Source: Pseudomonadales bacterium
Lineage (GTDB): Bacteria > Pseudomonadota > Gammaproteobacteria > Pseudomonadales > Litorivicinaceae
Assembly (NCBI GenBank): GCA_012269655.1
Contig: JAAXJV010000209.1
Location: 1 to 5,377, forward strand
DNA: 5,377 nt
Direction: 5' to 3'
Position 1 is the stretch's first letter; each line of letters opens with the position of its first letter. Below are positions 1 through 5,377 of the stretch, piece by piece. A model generated the notes under the pieces. That model was not told the origin of the DNA. It did not search any database and saw nothing but the letters and a program-made list of their open reading frames with translations. The position numbers and the translations under genes are program-made.

Positions 1-590
1 AAATTCGAATTCTCAACGGCGGCCATCAAGTCATTGCAGTAGCAGGCGAGTTACTCTCCGTCGACACCATTTCTGGCTGCATGGAGCATCCCCTGATCGG
101 CAAATTATTTGAGAAAGTCGCTCGCACGGAAATTGTTCCGCATGTCCATGCGGTACCAGGTATGACGCCGAATGCCTATGTTGACCTGATCAGCAACCGA
201 TTTGCCAACCCTAAGATTGTCGACACCACTCGCCGAGTCGCTTTTGATGGTTCCTCGCGCCACCCAGGTTTTATCCTGCCAACTATTCGCGAGGGCCTGG
301 CCAAGAATGAATCAATTGAAGGTTTGGCCTTGGTGGAAGCCTTATGGGCGCGGATGTGTACAGGACGCCGCGAGGACGGCAGTTTAATAGAACCTAATGA
401 TCCAAATTGGTCGACATTGAACGAAGTGGCCATGCGGGCGGAGGCTCGGCCTTCTGCTTGGCTCGAGCAAGCCCAAATCTATGGCGATCTTTGTCAGGCC
501 GAATCTTTTGTTTCAGCTTTTGAAACTTGGATGAGGATGATTGAAACCTCGGGTGTCGAAGCCACGCTAGTGCACTACATAGATGCCTAA
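1..590 (+). CDS. mtlK: Mannitol/D-arabinitol-type polyol dehydrogenase, C-terminal part (5' end outside window)
   Basis: NAD-dependent long-chain polyol dehydrogenase that would oxidise a sugar alcohol (mannitol to fructose, D-arabinitol to xylulose) in the cytoplasm. The frame is open from the left edge; the first whole codon is at 3, so the ATG at 81 is internal. The first visible residues read IRILNGGH, the family's catalytic K-x4-N-x2-H motif. The Asn codon is 15-17 and the His codon 24-26; the Lys codon straddles the edge, and its two visible bases (aa) fit Lys. Further family signatures follow: VPGMTPNAY, RFANP-x-IVDTTRRV and DGSSRHPGFILP. About 195 residues are visible, roughly the last 40% of a protein usually near 490 residues; the Rossmann domain lies outside. 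The stop overlaps the next gene by 8 bases. The xylulokinase and second kinase downstream favour mannitol or arabinitol over fructuronate or other family substrates, but substrate choice is inferred. Confidence 0.9.
   Translation, partial: IRILNGGHQVIAVAGELLSVDTISGCMEHPLIGKLFEKVARTEIVPHVHAVPGMTPNAYVDLISNRFANPKIVDTTRRVAFDGSSRHPGFILPTIREGLAKNESIEGLALVEALWARMCTGRREDGSLIEPNDPNWSTLNEVAMRAEARPSAWLEQAQIYGDLCQAESFVSAFETWMRMIETSGVEATLVHYIDA
583..590 (+). other. 8-base gene overlap, dehydrogenase/P-loop kinase
   Basis: The kinase ATG (583-585) lies just upstream of the dehydrogenase TAA (588-590), in a different frame. No purine-rich Shine-Dalgarno is seen in the 20 bases before the ATG. This arrangement is typical of translational coupling and shows the two genes share a transcript. 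Confidence 0.7.
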
Positions 591-1215
591 CCCCTTTAAT
601 TCCGTCGAGGCGCTAACCGAACAACTGATTAACGCCGCGCCATCGGGTCGACGCACCCTAGTCGGTTTGGCAGGGCCACCGGCGGCAGGAAAATCTTGGC
701 TAGCCGGGAATTTGGTCGAGGGTCTGGTCAGTCGTGGCTACAGCGCCTGCGTGCTACCCATGGATGGTTTTCATCTCGACAATTCGATATTGGACGTCCG
801 GGGTCTTCTGGCTCGTAAGGGCTCCCCTGCTACCTTTGACGTGTTAGGTTTTATTGCTTTGTTGAAGCGTGCCAAGCAAACGACGAACGATCTGTTCGTA
901 CCGATCTTTGACCGAAGGCTCGATCGATCTATCAACGCCGGGGCACTTATCCCCCAAGACACTCAGTTCGTTATCGCTGAAGGCAATTATCTCTTTCTGG
1001 ACGAGGAACCCTGGAATCAGCTTTTTGAGTTGTTCGATCAACGCGTTGCCTTGAGCGCTGATTTTGAAACACTCAAAACTCGGCTCGTTCAGCGCTGGCT
1101 GGAACACGGGCACAGTCAGCGTGAGGCGACCGAACGTGCCATGTCCAATGATATTCCCAATGCGAAAACAGTGTTGGAGAACTCACGAGTCGTCGAATGG
1201 TGTTTTGAATCATGA
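583..1215 (+). CDS. P-loop sugar/nucleoside kinase-like protein (FrcK/YggC type)
   Basis: A 210-residue cytoplasmic ATP-dependent kinase of the uridine kinase/pantothenate kinase-like P-loop superfamily. Visible motifs in order: Walker A GPPAAGKS (31-38); MDGFHLDN (60-67), the substrate-side motif of this group; RKGSPATFDV (78-87); PIFDRRLDRS (107-116); IAEGNYLFLD (131-140), the Walker B-like strand; RWLEHGHS (171-178), lid region; and NDIPNAKTV (189-197). These match proteins annotated FrcK (fructose-transport-linked kinase) or YggC. It is slightly shorter than YggC (about 237). The ATG at 583 lies inside the end of the dehydrogenase gene and has no clear Shine-Dalgarno, so translation probably depends on coupling. 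It overlaps xylB by 4 bases. Its place between a polyol dehydrogenase and xylulokinase suggests it phosphorylates a ketose, most likely fructose released from mannitol. This is inference; the fold does not fix the substrate. Confidence 0.9.
   Translation: MPNPFNSVEALTEQLINAAPSGRRTLVGLAGPPAAGKSWLAGNLVEGLVSRGYSACVLPMDGFHLDNSILDVRGLLARKGSPATFDVLGFIALLKRAKQTTNDLFVPIFDRRLDRSINAGALIPQDTQFVIAEGNYLFLDEEPWNQLFELFDQRVALSADFETLKTRLVQRWLEHGHSQREATERAMSNDIPNAKTVLENSRVVEWCFES
1212..1215 (+). other. ATGA stop/start overlap, P-loop kinase/xylB
   Basis: The xylB ATG (1212-1214) and the kinase TGA (1213-1215) share bases. The upstream stretch has only a weak purine run, so xylB translation probably relies on termination-reinitiation by ribosomes leaving the kinase frame. 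Confidence 0.75.
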
Positions 1216-2642
1216 GTTTCTTAGGTCTGGATCTTGGGACCTCGGGGCTTCGTGCTCTGCTCGTGCGCGAAGACGGGACCGCCATTGTCAGTATAGAACG
1301 CAGTTATCAGACTCAGTCGCCGCACCCTGGCTGGTCAGAACAGGACCCAACGCTCTGGACCCTAGCCCTAGATTCAGCGATGGCAGAGCTACTTCGTAAT
1401 GTGCCAGAGTTCGCATCGCTAAAAGCCATCAGCGTTGCGGGACATATGCACGGCGCTACCCTACTGGATAAATCTCACAAGGTTTTACGTCCTTGCATCC
1501 TATGGAACGATACACGAGCCCATAAAGAAGCTGCAGAACTGGATTCTGACCCTGGCGTCCAAAACGCACTCGCTAATACAATGTTTCCTGGTTTCACCGC
1601 GCCCAAGCTACGCTGGATCGAAACGCATGAGCCCGAGATTTTCAAAAAGATTCACAAAGTAGTGTTGCCGGCCGCTTATCTGAACACCTACTTGACGGGC
1701 GAACCCTTTGCCGACTATTCAGACAGTGTCGGTAGCGGCTGGTTGGATGTACTTCAACGAGACTGGAGCACGACGCTCCTTGATGCCGGCCACATGCGAC
1801 CAGAACAAATGCCTCGTTTGGTTGAAAGCACGCAGGTCGGTGGCGTCGTTCGCCCCGAATTAGCCCATCAATGGGGCCTAGGTAATCAAGTCTTAGTCAC
1901 CGGCGGTGCAGGTGACAATGCAGCAACGGCCTGCGCAATGGGCATCACACAAAACGGTCAAGGCTTGGTCTCACTGGGTACATCAGGTGTTGTCTTGGGC
2001 GCCGTGGATCACCCTCAGCCGGATCCCAAAAGTGCGGTGCACACCTTTTGTCACGCAATTCCTGACCAGCATTATCAGATGGGCGTCATGCTCGCGGCGA
2101 CCGATAGCCTAAACTGGTTGGCGGACATTTTGTTGTCCGATCCAGCCGAGTTGACACGCGAGCTGCCCAAACAACTGCTCTCGCCGGGAAACACTCAATT
2201 TCTGCCGTATTTGTCTGGAGAACGGACACCTCACAACTCTGCTTCGCTGCGAGGTTCATGGCATGGACTATCGAGCCAGACGACTCGAACCCAGATGATT
2301 CATAGCGTAATCGAAGGCGTGAGTTTTGCCCTGAAAGAGAATTTGGATGCGTTGGAATCTTGTGGCCAGCAGTTGGATTCGCTGTGGGCCGTCGGTGGCG
2401 GGGCTAAATCAGAGTATTGGTTGTCGCTATTGGCGACTGTCTTGGATCGTCCCCTATGGCGGCCTGAGCAAGGTGATTTTGGCGCGGCCTTGGGGGCTGC
2501 TCGGTTGGCCCAAGTGGCCGCAGGTTTTTCGATCGATGAGGTGATGACACCGCCCCAGTGCCAAGAAATAATTGAACCCGTCAGTGGGCTTCGCGAAGCG
2601 TATCGCGAAGCATTCCACCGATTCAGGGCCCACCCTCGCTAG
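1212..2642 (+). CDS. xylB: Xylulokinase (FGGY carbohydrate kinase)
   Basis: Phosphorylates D-xylulose with ATP to xylulose 5-phosphate, feeding the pentose phosphate pathway; cytoplasmic. At 476 residues it is close to E. coli XylB (484) and aligns along its whole length. The N-terminal phosphate-binding loop is GLDLGTSG with Asp7. HPGWSEQDP (38-46) and the substrate-contact segment GHMHGATLLD (77-86) follow, then LRPCILWND (92-100) and MFPGFTAPKLRW (124-135). GGAGDNAA (231-238) holds the catalytic base Asp235, SLGTSGV is at 254-260, FLPYLSGERTPHN at 330-342, and the C-terminal nucleotide-binding stretch is GGGAKSEYW (395-403). One oddity: residue 78 is His where the family normally has Gln (GQMHG). 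The start is the ATG of an ATGA overlap with the kinase stop, with no strong Shine-Dalgarno, so translation is likely coupled. It is the last gene of the plus-strand block. Confidence 0.97.
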   Translation: MSFLGLDLGTSGLRALLVREDGTAIVSIERSYQTQSPHPGWSEQDPTLWTLALDSAMAELLRNVPEFASLKAISVAGHMHGATLLDKSHKVLRPCILWNDTRAHKEAAELDSDPGVQNALANTMFPGFTAPKLRWIETHEPEIFKKIHKVVLPAAYLNTYLTGEPFADYSDSVGSGWLDVLQRDWSTTLLDAGHMRPEQMPRLVESTQVGGVVRPELAHQWGLGNQVLVTGGAGDNAATACAMGITQNGQGLVSLGTSGVVLGAVDHPQPDPKSAVHTFCHAIPDQHYQMGVMLAATDSLNWLADILLSDPAELTRELPKQLLSPGNTQFLPYLSGERTPHNSASLRGSWHGLSSQTTRTQMIHSVIEGVSFALKENLDALESCGQQLDSLWAVGGGAKSEYWLSLLATVLDRPLWRPEQGDFGAALGAARLAQVAAGFSIDEVMTPPQCQEIIEPVSGLREAYREAFHRFRAHPR

Positions 2643-2644
2643 TA

Positions 2645-3046
2645 TTAAGCGACCGACTGCACCTCGAATCGAGTACTGGGCTGCCAATCACCCAACCCAT
2701 CGCGACAGTTAGCCTCTCCGAAGGGCGACATAGACGTACAAACGGGTAAATGCAGCACGCCCGTTGCCGTCTTAGCGGCTTGATTAGCGCTGTGACCCAT
2801 AGCCTGGGCTGTGATGGCTGCTTTTGCTACCGCTTTGATTTGAGAAATCTCGGTGGCTAATACACCTAAATCACACAAGGCCATATCCAAACTACCGCTC
2901 AACAATGCATCACTGTCTCCATTGATAATTGACATAGATACGCGACGAGCACCCTTTCCAACCCCCTCCACCCAAAGTGACGAGGGATCTACCTCGACCA
3001 TTAGTTCTGGCAGGGTAATGGTGAACGCTAACGGTGAAAAAAACAT
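2645..3046 (-). CDS. Hypothetical protein, 133 residues, unrecognised
   Basis: I do not recognise this protein. It is probably a real gene. A strong Shine-Dalgarno (GAGGAG, 6-base spacing) precedes the ATG at 3046, and the frame has no AGA, AGG or ATA codons. It also fills the space exactly to the xylB stop, leaving a 2-base gap. The start MFFSPLAFTITLPELMVEVD is hydrophobic but lacks N-terminal positive charge, so it does not look like a signal peptide. Residues about 56-98 are Ala-rich and predicted mostly helical (KAVAKAAITAQAMG at 71-84), and the rest looks mixed. Cysteines are at 58, 103 and 114, with no metal-binding spacing. No transmembrane segment is evident. It lies 118 bases downstream of the acyl-CoA synthetase on the same strand, so it could be that operon's last gene or have its own promoter. 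No function is proposed. Confidence 0.72.
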   Translation of the reverse strand: MFFSPLAFTITLPELMVEVDPSSLWVEGVGKGARRVSMSIINGDSDALLSGSLDMALCDLGVLATEISQIKAVAKAAITAQAMGHSANQAAKTATGVLHLPVCTSMSPFGEANCRDGLGDWQPSTRFEVQSVA

Positions 3047-3052
3047 TTCAGA

Positions 3053-3058
3053 CTCCTC
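3053..3058 (-). promoter_or_regulatory. Shine-Dalgarno of the hypothetical gene
   Basis: On the minus strand the bases read GAGGAG, followed by TCTGAA and the ATG at 3046-3044. This is a near-ideal ribosome binding site at 6-base spacing. It is the main support for calling the 133-residue gene and its start. Confidence 0.75.
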
Positions 3059-3102
3059 AACTTAATTGGAACTGGGCATCAACCTGTTCGTTGAATTAAG
3101 TT
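3059..3102 (-). repeat. 9-bp inverted repeat abutting the hypothetical gene's ribosome binding site
   Basis: The arms aacttaatt (3059-3067) and aattaagtt (3094-3102) are perfect inverted repeats separated by 26 bases. Inside the loop is a smaller caac/gttg hairpin (3080-3083 and 3090-3093). A near-copy of the right arm, aattgagttg (3106-3115), could also pair with the left arm through one G-U. The left arm ends exactly where the Shine-Dalgarno begins. The stem is AT-rich and therefore weak as RNA. It may be an operator, a leader structure or chance. Confidence 0.35.
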
Positions 3103-3125
3103 TTAAATTGAGTTGTAAAGTGATG

Positions 3126-3159
3126 CTAGGCCTGCCTAGTACCTCTTGGTACCAAGGGT
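3126..3159 (-). terminator. Tandem hairpins after the acyl-CoA synthetase stop (weak terminator or mRNA 3' structure)
   Basis: Just downstream of the synthetase stop on the minus strand lie two adjacent palindromes. The first is a perfect 12-bp palindrome, cttggtaccaag (3145-3156), extended by acc/ggt with one bulged base (3141-3159). The second is ctaggcctgcctag (3126-3139). Only a TTT run follows on the minus strand, so a classical intrinsic terminator is not met. They could stabilise the upstream mRNA, attenuate readthrough, or bind protein. Confidence 0.35.
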
Positions 3160-3164
3160 CAGTC

Positions 3165-5285
3165 TTAGTACTTCAAGAGTTGATGGGGTTTACTTTTTTG
3201 ACGAATCAAGGCGTCTGCAGCGAAAGCGCCCTGACCTTCTGGCATGATCAGCAGTGGGTTGATGTCCAGCTCCAAGAGATCATCCCAATGTGCTAAGCCA
3301 AACTCTGCGACAGCCATAATGGCGTTTACCGTCGATGTGATGTCGCCCTTCGCTTTACCGCGGTAACCATCAAGTAGTTTATAACCCTGCAAACCTTTCA
3401 ATTTGGCTAGGACATCCTCACGCGTGGTGGGTAATAACAACGAGGCACTGTCATTAAGCAAATTCACCAAGACGCCACCCGTACCGATAATCAACGCCAA
3501 CCCAAACTGCGGATCACGTTTTAGACCCACGATTAGCTCGCCTACCGCATCACTGAGCATTTTTTCGACCAAAAATCCTTCGATCGAGATATCGGCTTCG
3601 GTCAACCTGTGCGACATGCGTCGGGCGGCTTCACCACATTGTGCTGTGTTTTGGAGATTTAATTGAACCGCATCCAACTCAGTTTTATGGGCCATAACAC
3701 GACTGACCGCTTTGACCACCACAGGAAAACCAATCGAACTAGCTGCATCCGGCACCTCGTTGGCCGAAACACAACGGCCTGGCGGTGGATACAGACCGAA
3801 CTGTGCAAGTCGTTCTTTCGACTCATATTCATTCAGGACAACCGAATCTATGGGATCCGCACCGGCCGAGCGCAGAGCCAGTTCGGCCAATCGGCCAGCG
3901 ACTTGCACATTGGTTTTTCGGGTCTCTGACTGAGCCCACCGTGAGATTGCATTGACCCCGTCACTTAACCCCTGAAGTGGACAAATACCGCCTTTCAGAA
4001 GCTTGAGTCGAGCCGATTCTGGCAAAGCCTCAGGCAAGGTGGAAATCACCACGCAAGGCTTGTTTACCAAAGACTGGGCGGCAATCAAGGCATCCAGTGT
4101 AATGTGCCAAGCTTCATCAGCTCCTAAGCGCTCCAGCGGAAAATCTAAGACAAGAACCCCCAGGTCAAAGTCTCCTGATAAGAAAGCGCTAAATACGTCA
4201 ACACAAGCGTTCAAATCGCCCCAAATAGAGGTGTTGTAATCCAAGGGGTTCGAAAGACTCGCGAACGCTGGCAATAGCTTGGATAAACGAAGTGTTTGGT
4301 CGTTATCGAGTTCGGGCAATTGAAGCCCTAAGCGGTCAATTTGATCTGCCATCAGCGCACTATCGCCACCGGAGCAAGTCAATACACCGAGGCGATTGCC
4401 CTGGACTGGATCACACACAGATACCAGCTTTAGCGTCTCTAGAAGTTCAGCAGGCGAATTCACACGGATAACACCGAATCGATCAAACAAGGCCTGATAG
4501 AGTTCGTCAGAACCAGCCAGTGAACTGGTGTGACTTAGCGCTAGCTGGGTACCAATTTCTGATGTACCTGCCTTAAGTGCAACCATCGGGATTTGTCGTT
4601 CAAGTGCTTTAGTTGCGACTCGCCCGAATTGAGCGACGTCCTTGAGACCCTCGATATATAGGCCAATCGCAGTGACGCTAGGATCCTCTAATAGCAACTC
4701 CACACAGTCGGCAATACCAAAATTGGCTTGATTGCCAACACTCACGACGTGCGCGATCGGCAGTGAACGCAGATGCATAGTCAGGTTCAATGCAATGTTG
4801 CCACTTTGGCTGACGATGGCGACGCCCTTTGCTACGCGGGGGCATGCAAGCCGATCAGGCCACAGGGCCAGGCCATGCGTCGCATTGATGAGGCCGTAGC
4901 AGTTTGGCCCAATGATGGGCATCTCATCGGCCGCTTCTACCAAGGCATCTTGCAGCTTTTCCCCAGAGTCGCCCACTTCAGCGAATCCGGCGGCATAACA
5001 AACAGCACCGCCACAACCGGCCTGACTCAGCGCTTCAACCACGCTTACGGTGCGCTCTGCATTAACCCCGACAAAAGCGGCGTCAGGCACGCCCGGCAAA
5101 TCAGCGATGGATGCATAACAAGGATAACCGGCAACGTTGGCCCGATTTGGATTGACCACCCAAATTTCACCCGAATAGCCAAGCACCAACGTATTTCGAA
5201 TCGGCAACTCAAGATTCGAGCCGCCGACAAATACGATCGATCGAGGGGCAAAAAATCGCTTTGCGCTCTGACGATTTGCAGCCAT
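3165..5285 (-). CDS. NDP-forming acyl-CoA synthetase, fused alpha-beta (acetate--CoA ligase family)
   Basis: Cytoplasmic enzyme interconverting an organic acid, CoA and ATP (or GTP) with acyl-CoA, NDP and phosphate through a phosphohistidine. The 706 residues match the usual length (about 700) of the fused alpha-beta form. Domain order: CoA-binding Rossmann domain (about 10-135, with FVGGSN at 19-24 and GPNCYG at 126-131); succinyl-CoA-ligase-like domains (about 150-450, with VSQSGN at 158-163 and GLYIEG at 208-213); ATP-grasp domain (about 485-700, with GFPVVVKAVS, VGELIVGLKRDPQFG at 581-595, IGTGGVLVN and ELDINPLL). The catalytic His is His252 in LALSHTSSLAGSD. An oddity is HKTELDAV (533-540), where relatives usually have HK-x3-GGV. 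The start follows TAAGGA, which overlaps the upstream stop, 11 bases before the ATG; no other start fits. It follows an acyl-CoA dehydrogenase gene by 14 bases, so both probably handle the same acyl chain. Substrate unknown. Confidence 0.95.
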   Translation of the reverse strand: MAANRQSAKRFFAPRSIVFVGGSNLELPIRNTLVLGYSGEIWVVNPNRANVAGYPCYASIADLPGVPDAAFVGVNAERTVSVVEALSQAGCGGAVCYAAGFAEVGDSGEKLQDALVEAADEMPIIGPNCYGLINATHGLALWPDRLACPRVAKGVAIVSQSGNIALNLTMHLRSLPIAHVVSVGNQANFGIADCVELLLEDPSVTAIGLYIEGLKDVAQFGRVATKALERQIPMVALKAGTSEIGTQLALSHTSSLAGSDELYQALFDRFGVIRVNSPAELLETLKLVSVCDPVQGNRLGVLTCSGGDSALMADQIDRLGLQLPELDNDQTLRLSKLLPAFASLSNPLDYNTSIWGDLNACVDVFSAFLSGDFDLGVLVLDFPLERLGADEAWHITLDALIAAQSLVNKPCVVISTLPEALPESARLKLLKGGICPLQGLSDGVNAISRWAQSETRKTNVQVAGRLAELALRSAGADPIDSVVLNEYESKERLAQFGLYPPPGRCVSANEVPDAASSIGFPVVVKAVSRVMAHKTELDAVQLNLQNTAQCGEAARRMSHRLTEADISIEGFLVEKMLSDAVGELIVGLKRDPQFGLALIIGTGGVLVNLLNDSASLLLPTTREDVLAKLKGLQGYKLLDGYRGKAKGDITSTVNAIMAVAEFGLAHWDDLLELDINPLLIMPEGQGAFAADALIRQKSKPHQLLKY

Positions 5286-5296
5286 GACAGATGATG

Positions 5297-5301
5297 TCCT
5301 T
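5297..5301 (-). promoter_or_regulatory. Shine-Dalgarno of the acyl-CoA synthetase, overlapping the upstream stop
   Basis: On the minus strand the acyl-CoA dehydrogenase stop TAA runs straight into GGA, giving TAAGGA, 11 bases before the synthetase ATG at 5285. The spacing is somewhat long. Overlap with the stop codon suggests coupled translation of the pair. Confidence 0.5.
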
Positions 5302-5377
5302 ACAAGTCGGGATAAATGTCCACGCCACGTTTTTTAATTTGGCCGCCGATAATCACCCGTTGAATCTCTGACGTGCC
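5300..5377 (-). CDS. Acyl-CoA dehydrogenase, C-terminal 25 codons (5' part outside window)
   Basis: Reading the minus strand from the right edge gives an open frame of 25 codons ending in TAA at 5302-5300. It begins GTSEIQRVIIGGQI, the C-terminal signature of FAD-dependent acyl-CoA dehydrogenases (usual form GTSEIQR-x-IIAR). The tail then ends RGVDIYPDL. These enzymes introduce a C2-C3 double bond into acyl-CoA esters and pass electrons to electron-transfer flavoprotein. Too little is visible to assign chain length or substrate, and the catalytic Glu is outside the window. The stop is 14 bases before the start of the NDP-forming acyl-CoA synthetase, so the two form an operon. Confidence 0.85.
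   Translation of the reverse strand, partial: GTSEIQRVIIGGQIKKRGVDIYPDL

Noticed and set aside
81..83. ATG at 81 as the start of the first gene
   Set aside because: The same frame upstream encodes IRILNGGH, the conserved catalytic motif of the polyol dehydrogenase family, so the ATG is an internal Met of a gene cut by the window edge.
1064..1399. 111-residue open frame across the kinase/xylB junction
   Set aside because: It overlaps conserved coding sequence of both genes in another frame and has Ser/Arg-rich random-looking composition.
2755..2815. Faint resemblance of the Ala-rich segment (AQAMGHSANQAA) to RebB-type R-body proteins
   Set aside because: The typical N-terminal RebB motif (TDAVTQ-like) is absent and the similarity is limited to a short Ala/Gln-rich helix, so it is likely compositional.
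2853..3065. 70-residue plus-strand open frame opposite the hypothetical gene
   Set aside because: It has no good ribosome binding site and low-complexity Ser/Thr-rich composition. The minus-strand frame has the strong Shine-Dalgarno and is longer.
3080..3119. Possible minus-strand promoter for the hypothetical gene (TTTACA at 3119-3114)
   Set aside because: TTTACA is one base from the -35 consensus, but no hexamer at 15-18 bases resembles TATAAT well. Not enough to list.
4773..5294. 173-residue open frame on the plus strand
   Set aside because: It lies fully antisense to the N-terminal half of the acyl-CoA synthetase, whose motifs are unmistakable. The translation shows no family motif, so it is a shadow frame.

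Overview
The window is a gene-dense stretch of what looks like a proteobacterial chromosome. It has moderate GC, overlapping same-strand genes and gene families common in alpha- and gammaproteobacteria. Genus cannot be fixed from the sequence. Both ends cut through genes. No mobile element, CRISPR array, tRNA or rRNA is visible.

Plus strand, 1-2642: a tightly overlapping polyol-catabolism block. It holds the C-terminal part of a mannitol/D-arabinitol-type long-chain polyol dehydrogenase (to 590), a P-loop sugar-kinase-like protein of the FrcK/YggC type (583-1215) and a xylulokinase, XylB (1212-2642). The genes overlap by 8 and 4 bases, so they are almost certainly co-transcribed and translationally coupled. 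A consistent reading is that the dehydrogenase oxidises sugar alcohols to ketoses (mannitol to fructose, D-arabinitol to xylulose) and the two kinases phosphorylate the products. The xylulokinase assignment is strong. Fructose as substrate of the P-loop kinase is inferred.

Minus strand, 5377-2645: the last 25 codons of an acyl-CoA dehydrogenase (5300-5377), then 14 bases later a full-length fused NDP-forming acyl-CoA synthetase (3165-5285). After a 118-base spacer comes a small unrecognised protein (2645-3046) with a strong ribosome binding site of its own. The first two form an acyl-CoA metabolism operon of unknown substrate. Whether the third belongs to it is unclear.

The two blocks converge, and the stop codons of xylB and the unknown gene are only 2 bases apart. 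The 118-base spacer (3047-3164) is the only real non-coding DNA and holds several inverted repeats. Most of the window is ordinary metabolism. The items most worth a second look are the unrecognised 133-residue protein and its leader, the two-kinase polyol module, and a few substitutions at family-conserved positions.
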